From Candidatus Electrothrix communis (GTDB taxonomy: Bacteria > Desulfobacterota > Desulfobulbia > Desulfobulbales > Desulfobulbaceae), in the NCBI GenBank assembly GCA_030644725.1, contig CP130629.1, positions 1,481,572 through 1,545,571 on the forward strand: 64,000 nucleotides of DNA, in the 5' to 3' direction. The position numbers were made by a program, and so were the translations under genes. Below the pieces are notes generated by a model. The model saw only the letters and a list, made by a program, of their open reading frames with translations. It was not told the DNA's origin and ran no database searches. Position 1 is the first letter of the stretch. Each line of letters opens with the position of its first letter. Positions 17,160-25,642 of the stretch are shown one piece after another.

Positions 17160-18378
17160 AACTCGGCACCTCCGACTCCTCCCGCACCTTCATCCCCGGA
17201 ACCGGCGACTGCAAGCGGCTAATAATCACCCGCTCCTCCGGGGCGATCTCCGCATCCACCAAAACCTCGTCCACCCGCCGCCAGAGCACCCGCGCCTCTC
17301 TGAAGAAAAACACACCGTCTCCATTAACCAACCAAAGGCGGTTGCCCTCGCGCAGGGCCTTTTCCGGCAAGACCAAGACCTTTTCCAACTGCCCGGCCTC
17401 AATCCGCACCCGGACAAAACTACCTAGGAGAATCTTATCCTGCGGCTCACAGGAGCCCTCAACTTTCTCTGCGGCCTTCTCTGCCGGATCCTCGCCCCCA
17501 AGGCACAGTGGATCAGGCAGGTTAACCAGCAACCGGGCCATCCGCCCCTTGGGGTCAAGATCCGCCAGCAGCTTAAACACTGTCCCCTGCCGAACCACGG
17601 ACTCTCCCCCCTGCCCTCTCTCTACAACAATCTGGACCTTACTGCCCTGCTGCCCTGCTTGATCAGGAAACTGCATGCGCTCCAGGAGGAATAAGGGCAC
17701 AGCGACCTGCACCCAAAAGAAATCCGTAGCCGCAAGGGTGGCAATGGCAGACTGCCTGCCGATAAACTGCCCCTTCTCCACCTCTTCGTCTAGGACAATG
17801 CCGGAAAAAGGAGCCCGGATGGTTGCCCGCTTTTCAGCCAGTTCTGCGGCCTCCAGCCTCGCCTTTGCTGCGGCAATCTGTGCCTGCACATGGCGAAGAT
17901 GGGGTTTGCGCAGAGCCAAATCCCGGTTGGCCTCGGCCTTGCTCATCTCCTTGGCCAGAATCCGCCATTCCTGGCGGGCAATGGTCTGCTTGCCCTGCTC
18001 CAATGCAAGCTCATATTTTGCGGTGGCCAGCTCAGCCTGTCGCTCACGGACCTGGAAGCGATAATCTCGGGCATCAAGGCGGATCAGCAACTCATCCGCC
18101 TTGATGATCCCGCCCGGAACCAGCTTTGCATTCTGCTCCATAATCCGGCCTTCAACCTCGCTGTGCAGAACAAGTTTTTTCGCTGGAAGAACGGTCCCCG
18201 AGGTCTCAAAGACCACAGACTCGGTACTCGGCTGGACCGCAATGGTTTGGACCAGAGGGATGGCTCGTTTGGGACGCGCCTTTCTAGGCCGGGGTTTATT
18301 TGTATAAAAATACCAGGCTGCACCAGCCGCAACTGCAAGGATCAGCAGAGAAAAGACTGCGTTCAGAAAGATTTTCAT
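17149..18378 (-). CDS. RND efflux periplasmic adaptor (membrane fusion protein)
   Basis: HlyD/AcrA-type adaptor, 409 residues, linking an RND pump to an outer-membrane channel. It has an N-terminal membrane anchor (AVFSLLILAVAAGAAWYFYT) and the lipoyl half-motifs EVEGRIMEQNAKLVPGGIIK and RATIRAPFSGIVLDEEVEKG. Between them lies a helical hairpin rich in Ala/Glu/Gln (residues about 110-175), followed by beta-barrel and membrane-proximal domains. The start is 4 bp after the stop of the outer-membrane factor gene, so the two form an operon. The 3' end overlaps the DUF1016 gene. Confidence 0.92.
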   Translation of the reverse strand: MKIFLNAVFSLLILAVAAGAAWYFYTNKPRPRKARPKRAIPLVQTIAVQPSTESVVFETSGTVLPAKKLVLHSEVEGRIMEQNAKLVPGGIIKADELLIRLDARDYRFQVRERQAELATAKYELALEQGKQTIARQEWRILAKEMSKAEANRDLALRKPHLRHVQAQIAAAKARLEAAELAEKRATIRAPFSGIVLDEEVEKGQFIGRQSAIATLAATDFFWVQVAVPLFLLERMQFPDQAGQQGSKVQIVVERGQGGESVVRQGTVFKLLADLDPKGRMARLLVNLPDPLCLGGEDPAEKAAEKVEGSCEPQDKILLGSFVRVRIEAGQLEKVLVLPEKALREGNRLWLVNGDGVFFFREARVLWRRVDEVLVDAEIAPEERVIISRLQSPVPGMKVREESEVPSYGK

Positions 18379-18381
18379 CGA

Positions 18382-19857
18382 TTATGGCAAGGACTTTGGC
18401 AAGGATTGAGAAGAAAGAGATTGGAACGGGCTGCCGCCCAGGGCATGATACAATTGGAGACGATAGCTGAGATGGACTCGCTGTTGCCGGATAAGCGATC
18501 GTTCCAGATTCTGGACAGAAACCAGGGCCGAAAGCACCGGCAGATAATCGCTTACCCCGTGCAGATAGCGATTGCGCGTCTGCTCAAGAAGGGACTCTGC
18601 CACCCGAAGCTGTTCCTCAAGGGCCACGAGCAACTTGCTCTGCTCCTGTTCTTGACACAGGCTGTTTTCCACCTCTTCAACAGCCTCAAGATAGGCCTGA
18701 GACCAAGCAGCCATTTTTTCCGCAACCTTGGCCTTTTGGCGCTCCACCTCGTTTTTTTTCTGATCCCAATCCACGAGAGGAGCCAAGGCTTCGGCAAAGA
18801 GAGAAAGAAGAAAATCACCGCTGTTCAGTCCTGCTGAGCCCCCCAATTTCAGGGTGGGCAAACGTTCAGCTACGGCCTGGGCAACTCGATAATCCGCAGC
18901 TGCCACCTCTTGATGCAGCTTACGCAAATCCGGACGATTGAGCAGAAGATCCGCCGGAAGACCAAGAGCAGGCAAGGGAGGAAGTTCGGGCAGGGCTTCA
19001 GCCAGAGGCAGAGCCTTGCTGTCCGGTATACTATCTGGCATGCGACCAAGGAGAACATGCAGACGGTTGCGAAGAACAGCGAGGCGGGCTTGAATCGGGG
19101 GCAGTTGGGCATTCACCGAGGCCAACAATTCCTCCTGCTGAAGAACATCAGCCGAAGAAACAGCCCCGTTGGCAAAACGCAGTTTAACCAGATCGCGGGT
19201 CGTTGTGTCAGCCGCAATCTGGCGTTGGAGGAGGTCAAGGAGCAGGGCCTGTTCAATGAGTTCATAATAGGTTGCAGCAACCTCAATACTCAGGGCTAGG
19301 GAAAGCTCGGCAAGGGCTTCTTTTTCCGCCTGGGCATCAAGAGCGGCGGCCTGGGTTGCAGCGGCAAGCCTGCCCCAAAGATCCGCTTCCCAGGAGAAGG
19401 TAACACCGATCCTCTCGGAAAAATCGAGATTACCGTCATCCAGATCCGTCCCCCCCCGAATTCCTGCATCCACCGTTGGATATCGACCCGCATCGGCCTG
19501 TATGGCAGCAAGACCTGCCTGTTTCAGGCGGGCAACCCCTTGCTTGAGGGTGAAGTTACCGTTCAGGGCATCCTCAATATATCGAGTCAGCTCAGCATCA
19601 TTCAGCGAGAGCCACCATTGCGGTGGTCGGTTCCCTTCCTGGTCAGTTGCTTCGATACTGTATTTTTCCGGCGGAACAGGCTCCGGCTGTGGATTCTCCT
19701 GGACCCTGTGCTGGCAGCCTGCAAGGGAGATAAGGCAGCAGAGGAGAACCAAGTAACCGGTTGCAGATTTTTTATTCTTCCTCTTGGCAAACGTACCCTG
19801 ACCAAAAGAATTCTTTAGAGCGTTTTGAGCTGACTGATCAGCACGAAAATCCTGCAT
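18382..19857 (-). CDS. Outer-membrane efflux factor, TolC/NodT-type lipoprotein
   Basis: Trimeric outer-membrane channel component of the efflux system, 491 residues. A lipoprotein signal is present but set back from the predicted start: after about 33 hydrophilic residues comes TGYLVLLCCLISLAGCQHRV (lipobox LAGC). The rest has two OEP repeats, with signatures such as PPQWWLSLNDAELTRYIEDA, NFTLKQGVARLKQAGLAAIQ and LLLNRPDLRKLHQEVAAADY. The start at 19857 has AAAGGAAAA upstream; a later start would fit the signal better, but no ATG precedes the lipobox closely. It is the first gene of an OMF-MFP-(DUF1016) transcription unit. Confidence 0.9.
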   Translation of the reverse strand: MQDFRADQSAQNALKNSFGQGTFAKRKNKKSATGYLVLLCCLISLAGCQHRVQENPQPEPVPPEKYSIEATDQEGNRPPQWWLSLNDAELTRYIEDALNGNFTLKQGVARLKQAGLAAIQADAGRYPTVDAGIRGGTDLDDGNLDFSERIGVTFSWEADLWGRLAAATQAAALDAQAEKEALAELSLALSIEVAATYYELIEQALLLDLLQRQIAADTTTRDLVKLRFANGAVSSADVLQQEELLASVNAQLPPIQARLAVLRNRLHVLLGRMPDSIPDSKALPLAEALPELPPLPALGLPADLLLNRPDLRKLHQEVAAADYRVAQAVAERLPTLKLGGSAGLNSGDFLLSLFAEALAPLVDWDQKKNEVERQKAKVAEKMAAWSQAYLEAVEEVENSLCQEQEQSKLLVALEEQLRVAESLLEQTRNRYLHGVSDYLPVLSALVSVQNLERSLIRQQRVHLSYRLQLYHALGGSPFQSLSSQSLPKSLP

Positions 19858-19968
19858 GCGCTGTTTTCCTTTTTTTACAGGGCTCCGGGCAGAAAACCTA
19901 GTTTACAGCCCAGAGCAAGCAAGCAATATACTCAGAAATTATACTGCCCTTTTTTCAGGTGCGTAATT

Positions 19969-20029
19969 GTAGGGGCTGACCTGCGTGTCTGCCAGGCATA
20001 AAAGGGCGAACACATAGGTTCGCCCCTAC
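19969..20029. repeat. Intergenic inverted repeat with GTAGGGGC ends
   Basis: GTAGGGGC at 19969 and GCCCCTAC at 20029 bound a 61-bp structured block with inner hairpin potential (GGGCGAAC / GTTCGCCC). Related fragments with GTAGGG ends occur near 9454 and 25121. They look like copies of a dispersed intergenic repeat. Confidence 0.5.
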
Positions 20030-20069
20030 GGCATCCGAAATGATGAATAAGGTATTTCTTATTGAATCT

Positions 20070-20696
20070 CTAACGCCGTCCGCTTTTCACTTCAATCTCA
20101 GATGCGGTAAAGGTGTTGTCAATAAGACGTCCTTCCACTTCAACAGAGGAACCAATTTTCAGCTTGCCGTATTCCTCTTTTATCCTGGTGTTGCGGGTAA
20201 CCACAACTTCACGATCATTTATCTTCCATACTCCGTTCAGCCCGGCTTGAGGCAGAGCTTCTACTGTCCCGTAAAATTTAGTGCTGCTCCTGCGGTCATC
20301 AGTACGATCTTCACGACTTCTTTCCACCTCGATTTCATAAGCCGTGAAGCTGTCACCGTTACGTACACCTTCTGCTTCTACATATCTTCCAATGGCGGCA
20401 CGACCATACTTCTCTTTAATTCTCGTTGTGTCGGAAACCAGCACTGTCTTTCCGTTGATGACCCACGTTCCGTTATAACCGTTTTCCGGCATTTTTTCTA
20501 TCACGCCGTATAATTTAATTTCTTCTCTGTGCCGCTCACGCCCCTCATATTCAGAACGTTCACGTCGCTCATCCCCGCTGGCCTGCACTGGTCCAGAGAA
20601 TAACGAACACCCCAGCATGAGTGCTGAAAGAAGAAGGATATTTTTCTTGAAATTTCTGGTAACAAACTGTGTTCCACCGGCAAATTGATCATTCAT
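20070..20696 (-). CDS. Exported DUF5666-domain protein, copy 1
   Basis: A 208-residue secreted protein with a signal peptide (FKKNILLLSALMLGCSLFSG then PVQA) and two DUF5666-type beta domains. The repeats read KLYGVIEKMPENGYNGTWVI / NGKTVLVSDTTRIKEKYGRA and KFYGTVEALPQAGLNGVWKI / NDREVVVTRNTRIKEEYGKL, each ending in a 'EVEG..x(n)..F.A.EIEV' motif. Function is unknown; similar domains occur in periplasmic proteins of bacteria rich in metal-respiration or envelope systems. The ATG follows AAGGAG. It is a clear tandem paralogue of the gene at 20954-21556, sharing even the leader sequence. Confidence 0.8.
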   Translation of the reverse strand: MNDQFAGGTQFVTRNFKKNILLLSALMLGCSLFSGPVQASGDERRERSEYEGRERHREEIKLYGVIEKMPENGYNGTWVINGKTVLVSDTTRIKEKYGRAAIGRYVEAEGVRNGDSFTAYEIEVERSREDRTDDRRSSTKFYGTVEALPQAGLNGVWKINDREVVVTRNTRIKEEYGKLKIGSSVEVEGRLIDNTFTASEIEVKSGRR

Positions 20697-20837
20697 TGTA
20701 TTTCTCCTTGTAAAAGTTGGGTGAGTCTGTACGATTGCACACCTGATTTTCTTTCAGAATACAAGAAAGAAGATGAAGAGAAGATGAAATCACGCAACAA
20801 TCTTCATCTCTTTTTTCATCAGCCTGCTTTGATGGAT

Positions 20838-20921
20838 TCGTAAAAAGTCCCAAATGCCTATTTTTGCATCGTAACCCATTGAGTTATCGTTGCCAAAAAC
20901 GTAAATTCTGACTTTTTACGA
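20838..20921. repeat. 84-bp miniature inverted-repeat element (TCGTAAAAAGTC ends)
   Basis: TCGTAAAAAGTC (20838-20849) is the exact inverse of GACTTTTTACGA (20910-20921), with no coding sequence between. The element sits in the 257-bp gap between the two DUF5666 paralogues. The structure is that of a small non-autonomous transposable element or dispersed intergenic hairpin. Confidence 0.6.
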
Positions 20922-20953
20922 GACTATCTGCTTTGGTGTAAACAAAATATGTT

Positions 20954-21556
20954 CTAACGCCGCCTGCTTTCCACTTCAATCTTATCTGCGATAAAGGTGT
21001 TGCCGGAAAATCTCCCCTTAACTTCAACAGAGGAACCGATTCTCAGATTGTCGTCTTTCTCTTTTATTCTGGTGTGTCGGGTAACTACAACTTCGCGACC
21101 ATCTATCTTCCAGACTCCATTTAGCCCGGTTCGAGGCAACCTTATCACTATCCCGTAAAATTTAGAGCTGCCCCTGCGGTCATCAGAACGAGATTCTCGG
21201 CTTCGCTCGACCTCAATTTTATTGGCCATGAAGCTGTCACCGTTACGTACACCTTCTACTTCTACATATCTTCCAATGACAGCACGACCATGTTTTTCTT
21301 TAATTCTCGTTCGATCGGAAACCAACACTTTTTTCCCGTTGATGATCCACATTCCATTAAAACCGTTTACCGGCATTTTTTCTATCACGCCGTATATTTT
21401 ACTTTCTTCCCTGCTCCGTTCACGTCGCTCATCCCCGCTGGCCTGCACTGGTCCGGCAAAGAATGAACACCCCAGCATGAGCACTGAAAGCATCACAATG
21501 TTTTTCTTGAAATTCCTGGCAACGAACTGTGTTGTACTGGTAATCAGATTCTTCAT
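20954..21556 (-). CDS. Exported DUF5666-domain protein, copy 2
   Basis: A 200-residue paralogue of the gene at 20070-20696 with the same plan: signal peptide (FKKNIVMLSVLMLGCSFFAG then PVQA) and two DUF5666 repeats (KIYGVIEKMPVNGFNGMWII and KFYGIVIRLPRTGLNGVWKI). The first copy's Glu/Arg-rich linker is shorter here. The leader AAGGAGAATACA plus ATG is shared, so the duplication included the 5' untranslated region. Divergence between the copies is largest in the second repeat. Confidence 0.8.
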   Translation of the reverse strand: MKNLITSTTQFVARNFKKNIVMLSVLMLGCSFFAGPVQASGDERRERSREESKIYGVIEKMPVNGFNGMWIINGKKVLVSDRTRIKEKHGRAVIGRYVEVEGVRNGDSFMANKIEVERSRESRSDDRRGSSKFYGIVIRLPRTGLNGVWKIDGREVVVTRHTRIKEKDDNLRIGSSVEVKGRFSGNTFIADKIEVESRRR

Positions 21557-21705
21557 TGTATTCTCCTTGTAAAAGTTAGATGCATGGTGTCAATGCACAC
21601 ACCTTGATTTCCTTCTACTCTACAAAAAAGAAGTTGAAATAAATCAACAATCTTCACCCATTAATCCATCAGCATACAAACAATGATCGAACGATCAGCA
21701 GCAAA

Positions 21706-22830
21706 TTAGTCATTTTTTTTCTTTTTTCGCTTTTCCTCTTCATCTCCCAGCTCATCCATATGCTGAAGTCCTTCCATCAATAACTTCATAAAATAACCGA
21801 TTTCCGGGGCATCAAAATCGCCAGCAGCAAGACCGGGATTAAACTTGAAACGCCCTTTTTTTTCTCGAAGTATTTTAAAAAAGGCGTGCTTACCTTTAAG
21901 GCCTGCATAGGACGCTTTAATGAGGGCACCTTGACGCATGGAAAATCGTGCTGTTCCCTCGGAAACCTCGGTAATGGTCAGAATACCTGTCTTAGCGTTG
22001 GCATGCAGGGTCTGAAAAAGGGCCTCACATGGAATTTCCTCCAACTTACCAATCATTCCCGAAGCATATTCGTCAGAACGTATCTGATTTGACTGCGCAA
22101 GTCTCTGGGCAAGCAGGCGGTTAAAATATCTATGCAAGGAAGGGTACTTATCCATAATAAATTGAAAATTCTCGCGATGGATACTCAATATCTGCACATC
22201 GCCAGAGGCCTGGATGGTCGAACCAACTTCCTGATCACAGATAAGGCTCATCTCCCCAAAGACCTCACCTTCCCCAAGGGTAGAAATAGAAATCCCGGTC
22301 TCATTCAACACATTAACCTGCCCTTCGATCACAATATGCAAGTTTTTCCCTTGGTCTCCCTTGCGCAGAACGATCTCATCCTTTGTATAGGTTCGTTGTT
22401 GAGCACTCTGAATGATTTCCGAAAGATTTTTGGGGCTTATATTACGAAAGAAGGAAAATTTGCTGATTTTTTGCAGCACTGGAGCCATTTCCTTACTCAG
22501 GCCCTTCAAATTATCATGCTCTAAGGTGAGAGGATGTTTCGTGGAATGCTCAAGACGAATGGTACCCACACAACCTGTGCAGGAGATGAGACAGTCTGGA
22601 ATTTGATCGGCACGCTCATACTTAATAACGATTTTAACCAGATCGCCATAGAGTATTTCGCAATTATCTCTGCTCTGATTCGAGTACACAGCTGTCGTGC
22701 AGACAAAGGAGCTGTCTCCATCCGTTTCCATCATGATGGCTACTCCGGAAACAGTAAATGCATCTCCATACTGATACTTCGGGCATTTATTTGTTTCGCA
22801 GACCCGAAAGACTACTCTTGGAAGTCCCAT
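21706..22830 (-). CDS. Cyclic-nucleotide-binding domain protein with C-terminal DUF4388/PATAN domain
   Basis: A 374-residue cytosolic protein. Residues 1-120 are a Cys-containing domain I cannot assign (FRVCETNKCPKYQYGDAFTV, and DCLISCTGCVGTIRLEHS). A Crp-type cNMP-binding domain (about 130-250) follows: RTYTKDEIVLRKGDQGKNLH, then ISTLGEGEVFGEMSLICDQE. A DUF4388/PATAN domain (about 262-355) ends the protein: ALFQTLHANAKTGILTITEV then GALIKASYAGLKGKHAFFKI. There is no helix-turn-helix, so it is a signalling adaptor, not a Crp-like transcription factor. The Lys-rich end (EEKRKKKKND) is polar. It is divergent from hflX. Confidence 0.82.
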   Translation of the reverse strand: MGLPRVVFRVCETNKCPKYQYGDAFTVSGVAIMMETDGDSSFVCTTAVYSNQSRDNCEILYGDLVKIVIKYERADQIPDCLISCTGCVGTIRLEHSTKHPLTLEHDNLKGLSKEMAPVLQKISKFSFFRNISPKNLSEIIQSAQQRTYTKDEIVLRKGDQGKNLHIVIEGQVNVLNETGISISTLGEGEVFGEMSLICDQEVGSTIQASGDVQILSIHRENFQFIMDKYPSLHRYFNRLLAQRLAQSNQIRSDEYASGMIGKLEEIPCEALFQTLHANAKTGILTITEVSEGTARFSMRQGALIKASYAGLKGKHAFFKILREKKGRFKFNPGLAAGDFDAPEIGYFMKLLMEGLQHMDELGDEEEKRKKKKND

Positions 22831-23210
22831 TCGTTATATGTTGATAAGTCTGAGTTGAACAAAACCGTCTGTCTAAACGACAAAATAAATTCCTTCCCCT
22901 ATATGAAGGAGACAGGAAGCTGAAAAAAGATTGCACAGGACCGTACAGGCTTATTTATAGCAACCTCCTCGGACGGCTATCTTTCCATGACAGAAACATC
23001 ATTTTCAATCTATTATGACAATAAAAAAAAAAAATACGCAACGTATTTCCCAAGATATTTTTGTTTTAATTACCAAGCTCAGAACACCAGCCCAGCCCCT
23101 TGATCCAGAGAAAATGATCAAGAGAGTTCATGAGTAAGCGTCCGCTCGCTAGAGGAGAACAATCTTTTTCCATGCCGGAAAACACGAAATAAAGGTATAA
23201 TAAGCAGAGT
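22831..23210. other. Intergenic region upstream of hflX
   Basis: No supported gene. It contains a run of about 12 A residues near 23022 and a TATAAT hexamer at 23196-23201 that could be a -10 box, with no good -35. If it is used, transcription would begin almost at the ATG of the annotated hflX frame. Confidence 0.35.
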
Positions 23211-24923
23211 ATGAACAGGGCTTATTTCCAGCAGGTACACAGCCCGTCCGCATCACTAACCCTAGCAAGAGGAGGAATCGTTATCAGCATCATCGGCAAC
23301 AAATCAGGATTAAAAACAAAGCAGCTCCGACAACTGGAGCGATTAGGACAAAAAAAAGTCAGCCCAGATGAAGTTATCGGGCGGGACATGGCTCGTGCCA
23401 TGACCGCTCTCTCCACGGAGCTGAATCGCCAGATAGGCCTCATTATTCATCGGTCCGGTCAGGTTGAATTTGTTCTCCTTGGCGATTACAGCCGGATCGA
23501 GATACCAGTCCTGAACAATATACGTACCTCCGGAGGACGGTTGCGCGGCCTCCGCTGTGTCCATACCAGCTTCAGCCAGTCTGGACCAATTGAGGAGGAC
23601 ATCATGGATATGGCCTGCCTGCGGCTGGACATGATATCTGTCCTGACCATGAAAGATGGGTTTCCAGATCTGCTCCATACGGCTCATCTCATTCCCAACC
23701 GAATTGACGACCGTGATTGGACCCTTCTTGAGCCAGTACATCCAGCGGCACAGCAGGAATCCTGCCTGTCCCTGATTGAAAGCATTGAACATCAATTTTC
23801 CAAAGCACGGCCCATTCGCACCGTGGACAAGGGCCGTGATCGGGCTATTCTCGTTTCCGTCAGCACAGGTTCACAGGCTGAAGTCGAAGATTCCATGCTC
23901 GAATTATCTGAACTCGCCCGAGCAGCTGAAGTACAGGTGGTGGACCGGGTTATCCAACGACGGCGAAAACTGCATCCCCGCTTCATCCTCGGGCGCGGCA
24001 AGCTGGTAGATATTGTCCTGATGAGCTTACGTAATGGGGCTAATCTGCTTATCTTTGATCAGGAGCTGACCCCGTCTCAGGTCCGTTCGGTCACCAACCA
24101 CACCGATCTGCGGGTCATCGACCGTACCCAGCTCATCCTGGATATCTTTGCTTCCCGTGCCCTCTCCAGAGAAGGCAAGCTCCAGATAGAAATGGCCCAG
24201 CTCAAGTACCTGCTGCCCATGCTGACCACAAAGGATGATGCGCTTTCCCGCCTCACCGGCGGCATCGGTGCTCGCGGACCAGGTGAAACCAAACTGGAAA
24301 TTGATCGCCGCCGGATCAATGATCGACTGGCCCGCCTGGCCAAAGAGCTGAAAGCTGTGGGCAAACAACGATACCATCGCCGAAACCGCCGCAGGAAACA
24401 TGATGTGCCGGTGGTCTCCCTGGTGGGCTATACCAATGCAGGCAAATCCACCCTGCTCAATACCCTAACGAATTCCCATATCCAGGCTGAAGACATGCTC
24501 TTTGCCACCCTTGATCCCACCTCCCGTCGCCTTCGTTTTCCAGAGGACACCGAGGTGATCATCACCGACACCGTGGGTTTTATCCGCCAACTACCCGCAG
24601 AACTCCTCAAGGCCTTTGAATCGACCCTTGAAGAACTGTTTGAAGCGGACCTCCTTCTCCATATTATTGATATTTCTAATCATGCCTGGAAGGAGCAGGT
24701 CGAGGTGGTGGAAGAACTTTTACGTACACTTGAACTGGATAAAATCCCCTGCCTGCGCGTATATAATAAAATTGATCAGGTGAACGACAATCTTCCATCC
24801 CAGGTGAAAAACGGGTTTTGTATCTGCGCTCGTGATGCAGGAACCCTGAAAGAGCTGCTGGGAATGATGGAGCACCAGCTCTTCGATATAGGGCATAGCA
24901 GGAGGGCACAGCAGGCACAGTAA
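23211..24923 (+). CDS. hflX: Ribosome-associated GTPase HflX
   Basis: GTPase that binds and splits stalled or stressed ribosomes. The 570-residue protein has a long N-terminal region (to about 190), the HflX domain (VQVVDRVIQRRRKLHPRFIL then GRGKLVDI) and a signature LTGGIGARGPGETKLEIDRR. The G domain follows: P-loop GYTNAGKSTLLN (about 405), G3 DTVGFIRQLP and G4 NKID. The ATG at 23211 lacks a ribosome binding site. A strong AGAGGAGG lies at 23268-23275, 7 bases before an ATC codon that begins ISIIGNKSGLK, exactly where homologues start. The true start may therefore be non-canonical and 24 codons downstream. Confidence 0.92.
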   Translation: MNRAYFQQVHSPSASLTLARGGIVISIIGNKSGLKTKQLRQLERLGQKKVSPDEVIGRDMARAMTALSTELNRQIGLIIHRSGQVEFVLLGDYSRIEIPVLNNIRTSGGRLRGLRCVHTSFSQSGPIEEDIMDMACLRLDMISVLTMKDGFPDLLHTAHLIPNRIDDRDWTLLEPVHPAAQQESCLSLIESIEHQFSKARPIRTVDKGRDRAILVSVSTGSQAEVEDSMLELSELARAAEVQVVDRVIQRRRKLHPRFILGRGKLVDIVLMSLRNGANLLIFDQELTPSQVRSVTNHTDLRVIDRTQLILDIFASRALSREGKLQIEMAQLKYLLPMLTTKDDALSRLTGGIGARGPGETKLEIDRRRINDRLARLAKELKAVGKQRYHRRNRRRKHDVPVVSLVGYTNAGKSTLLNTLTNSHIQAEDMLFATLDPTSRRLRFPEDTEVIITDTVGFIRQLPAELLKAFESTLEELFEADLLLHIIDISNHAWKEQVEVVEELLRTLELDKIPCLRVYNKIDQVNDNLPSQVKNGFCICARDAGTLKELLGMMEHQLFDIGHSRRAQQAQ

Positions 24924-25258
24924 AAAACATAACAACAGAGGAGACCCCTTGTCATTTTTCAGACAATATTGTTCCGTACCAGACTGCTGAACAAGACAAA
25001 AGAAACTCATTGCCGATCAAGCAGGATTATACTTGACAAGCAGGCCAATTTACTCTTCATTATAAGAGCTTGCTTTTTACCTTATAAGGAGTTCAACAGG
25101 AAATACCTTATGCCGGGTACTGTAGGGCACGGCATGCCGTGTCCCTACAATCCTGCTCCTGAAGAATCCCTGACTCATCAACAGTGCAGGTCGGCCTGTT
25201 CTGAACACAAGAGATATCTGCTCAATAGAACAGATACAGGAGGCGACACCGTCGTATC
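24924..25258. other. Intergenic region upstream of nuoA with a palindromic repeat
   Basis: No supported gene. A 29-bp near-palindrome lies at 25121-25149: TGTAGGG on the left, CCCTACA on the right, with CACGGC-ATGCCGTG between. It resembles the ends of the GTAGGGGC repeat at 19969. The ribosome binding site for nuoA (GGAGG at about 25240) is far from its ATG. Confidence 0.4.
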
Positions 25259-25642
25259 ATGGACAGCTACATAATCATCGGATTTTCGGCATTCATCGGC
25301 ACTGCCTTTGTCGGCGGAGCCATTATCCTCGCCAAACTGCTTGCGTTCCGCACCCCGGATACTGTACGCAAATTACAGCCCTTTGAATGCTCGGAGACTC
25401 CTATCGGCGGAGCACGTATCCGTTTCAAGGTGGCCTATTATATCTTTGCCCTGCTTTTTCTTCTCTTCGACATTGAAACGCTGTTTCTCTTTCCCTGTGT
25501 AAAAATTTTCAGGGCTGTCGTGAACGGCGAAATTGCAGGCATAACTCACCAGCTTGTTTTCATGGAATTATCTATTTTTATCTTTATTCTTTTTTCCGGT
25601 TTACTTTATGCGTGGCGTAAGGGGGTTTTGGTATGGGAGTAA
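25259..25642 (+). CDS. nuoA: NADH-quinone oxidoreductase subunit A
   Basis: Small membrane subunit of respiratory complex I, 127 residues. Three membrane helices are visible. The family signatures are in place: [40 protein letters not shown] (with the conserved Cys-Glu) and [20 protein letters not shown] (with the conserved Asp-Ile-Glu). It overlaps the next gene by 10 bp, so translation is coupled. Only A and B-C are present here; the other complex I subunits must be encoded elsewhere. Confidence 0.95.
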   Translation: MDSYIIIGFSAFIGTAFVGGAIILAKLLAFRTPDTVRKLQPFECSETPIGGARIRFKVAYYIFALLFLLFDIETLFLFPCVKIFRAVVNGEIAGITHQLVFMELSIFIFILFSGLLYAWRKGVLVWE

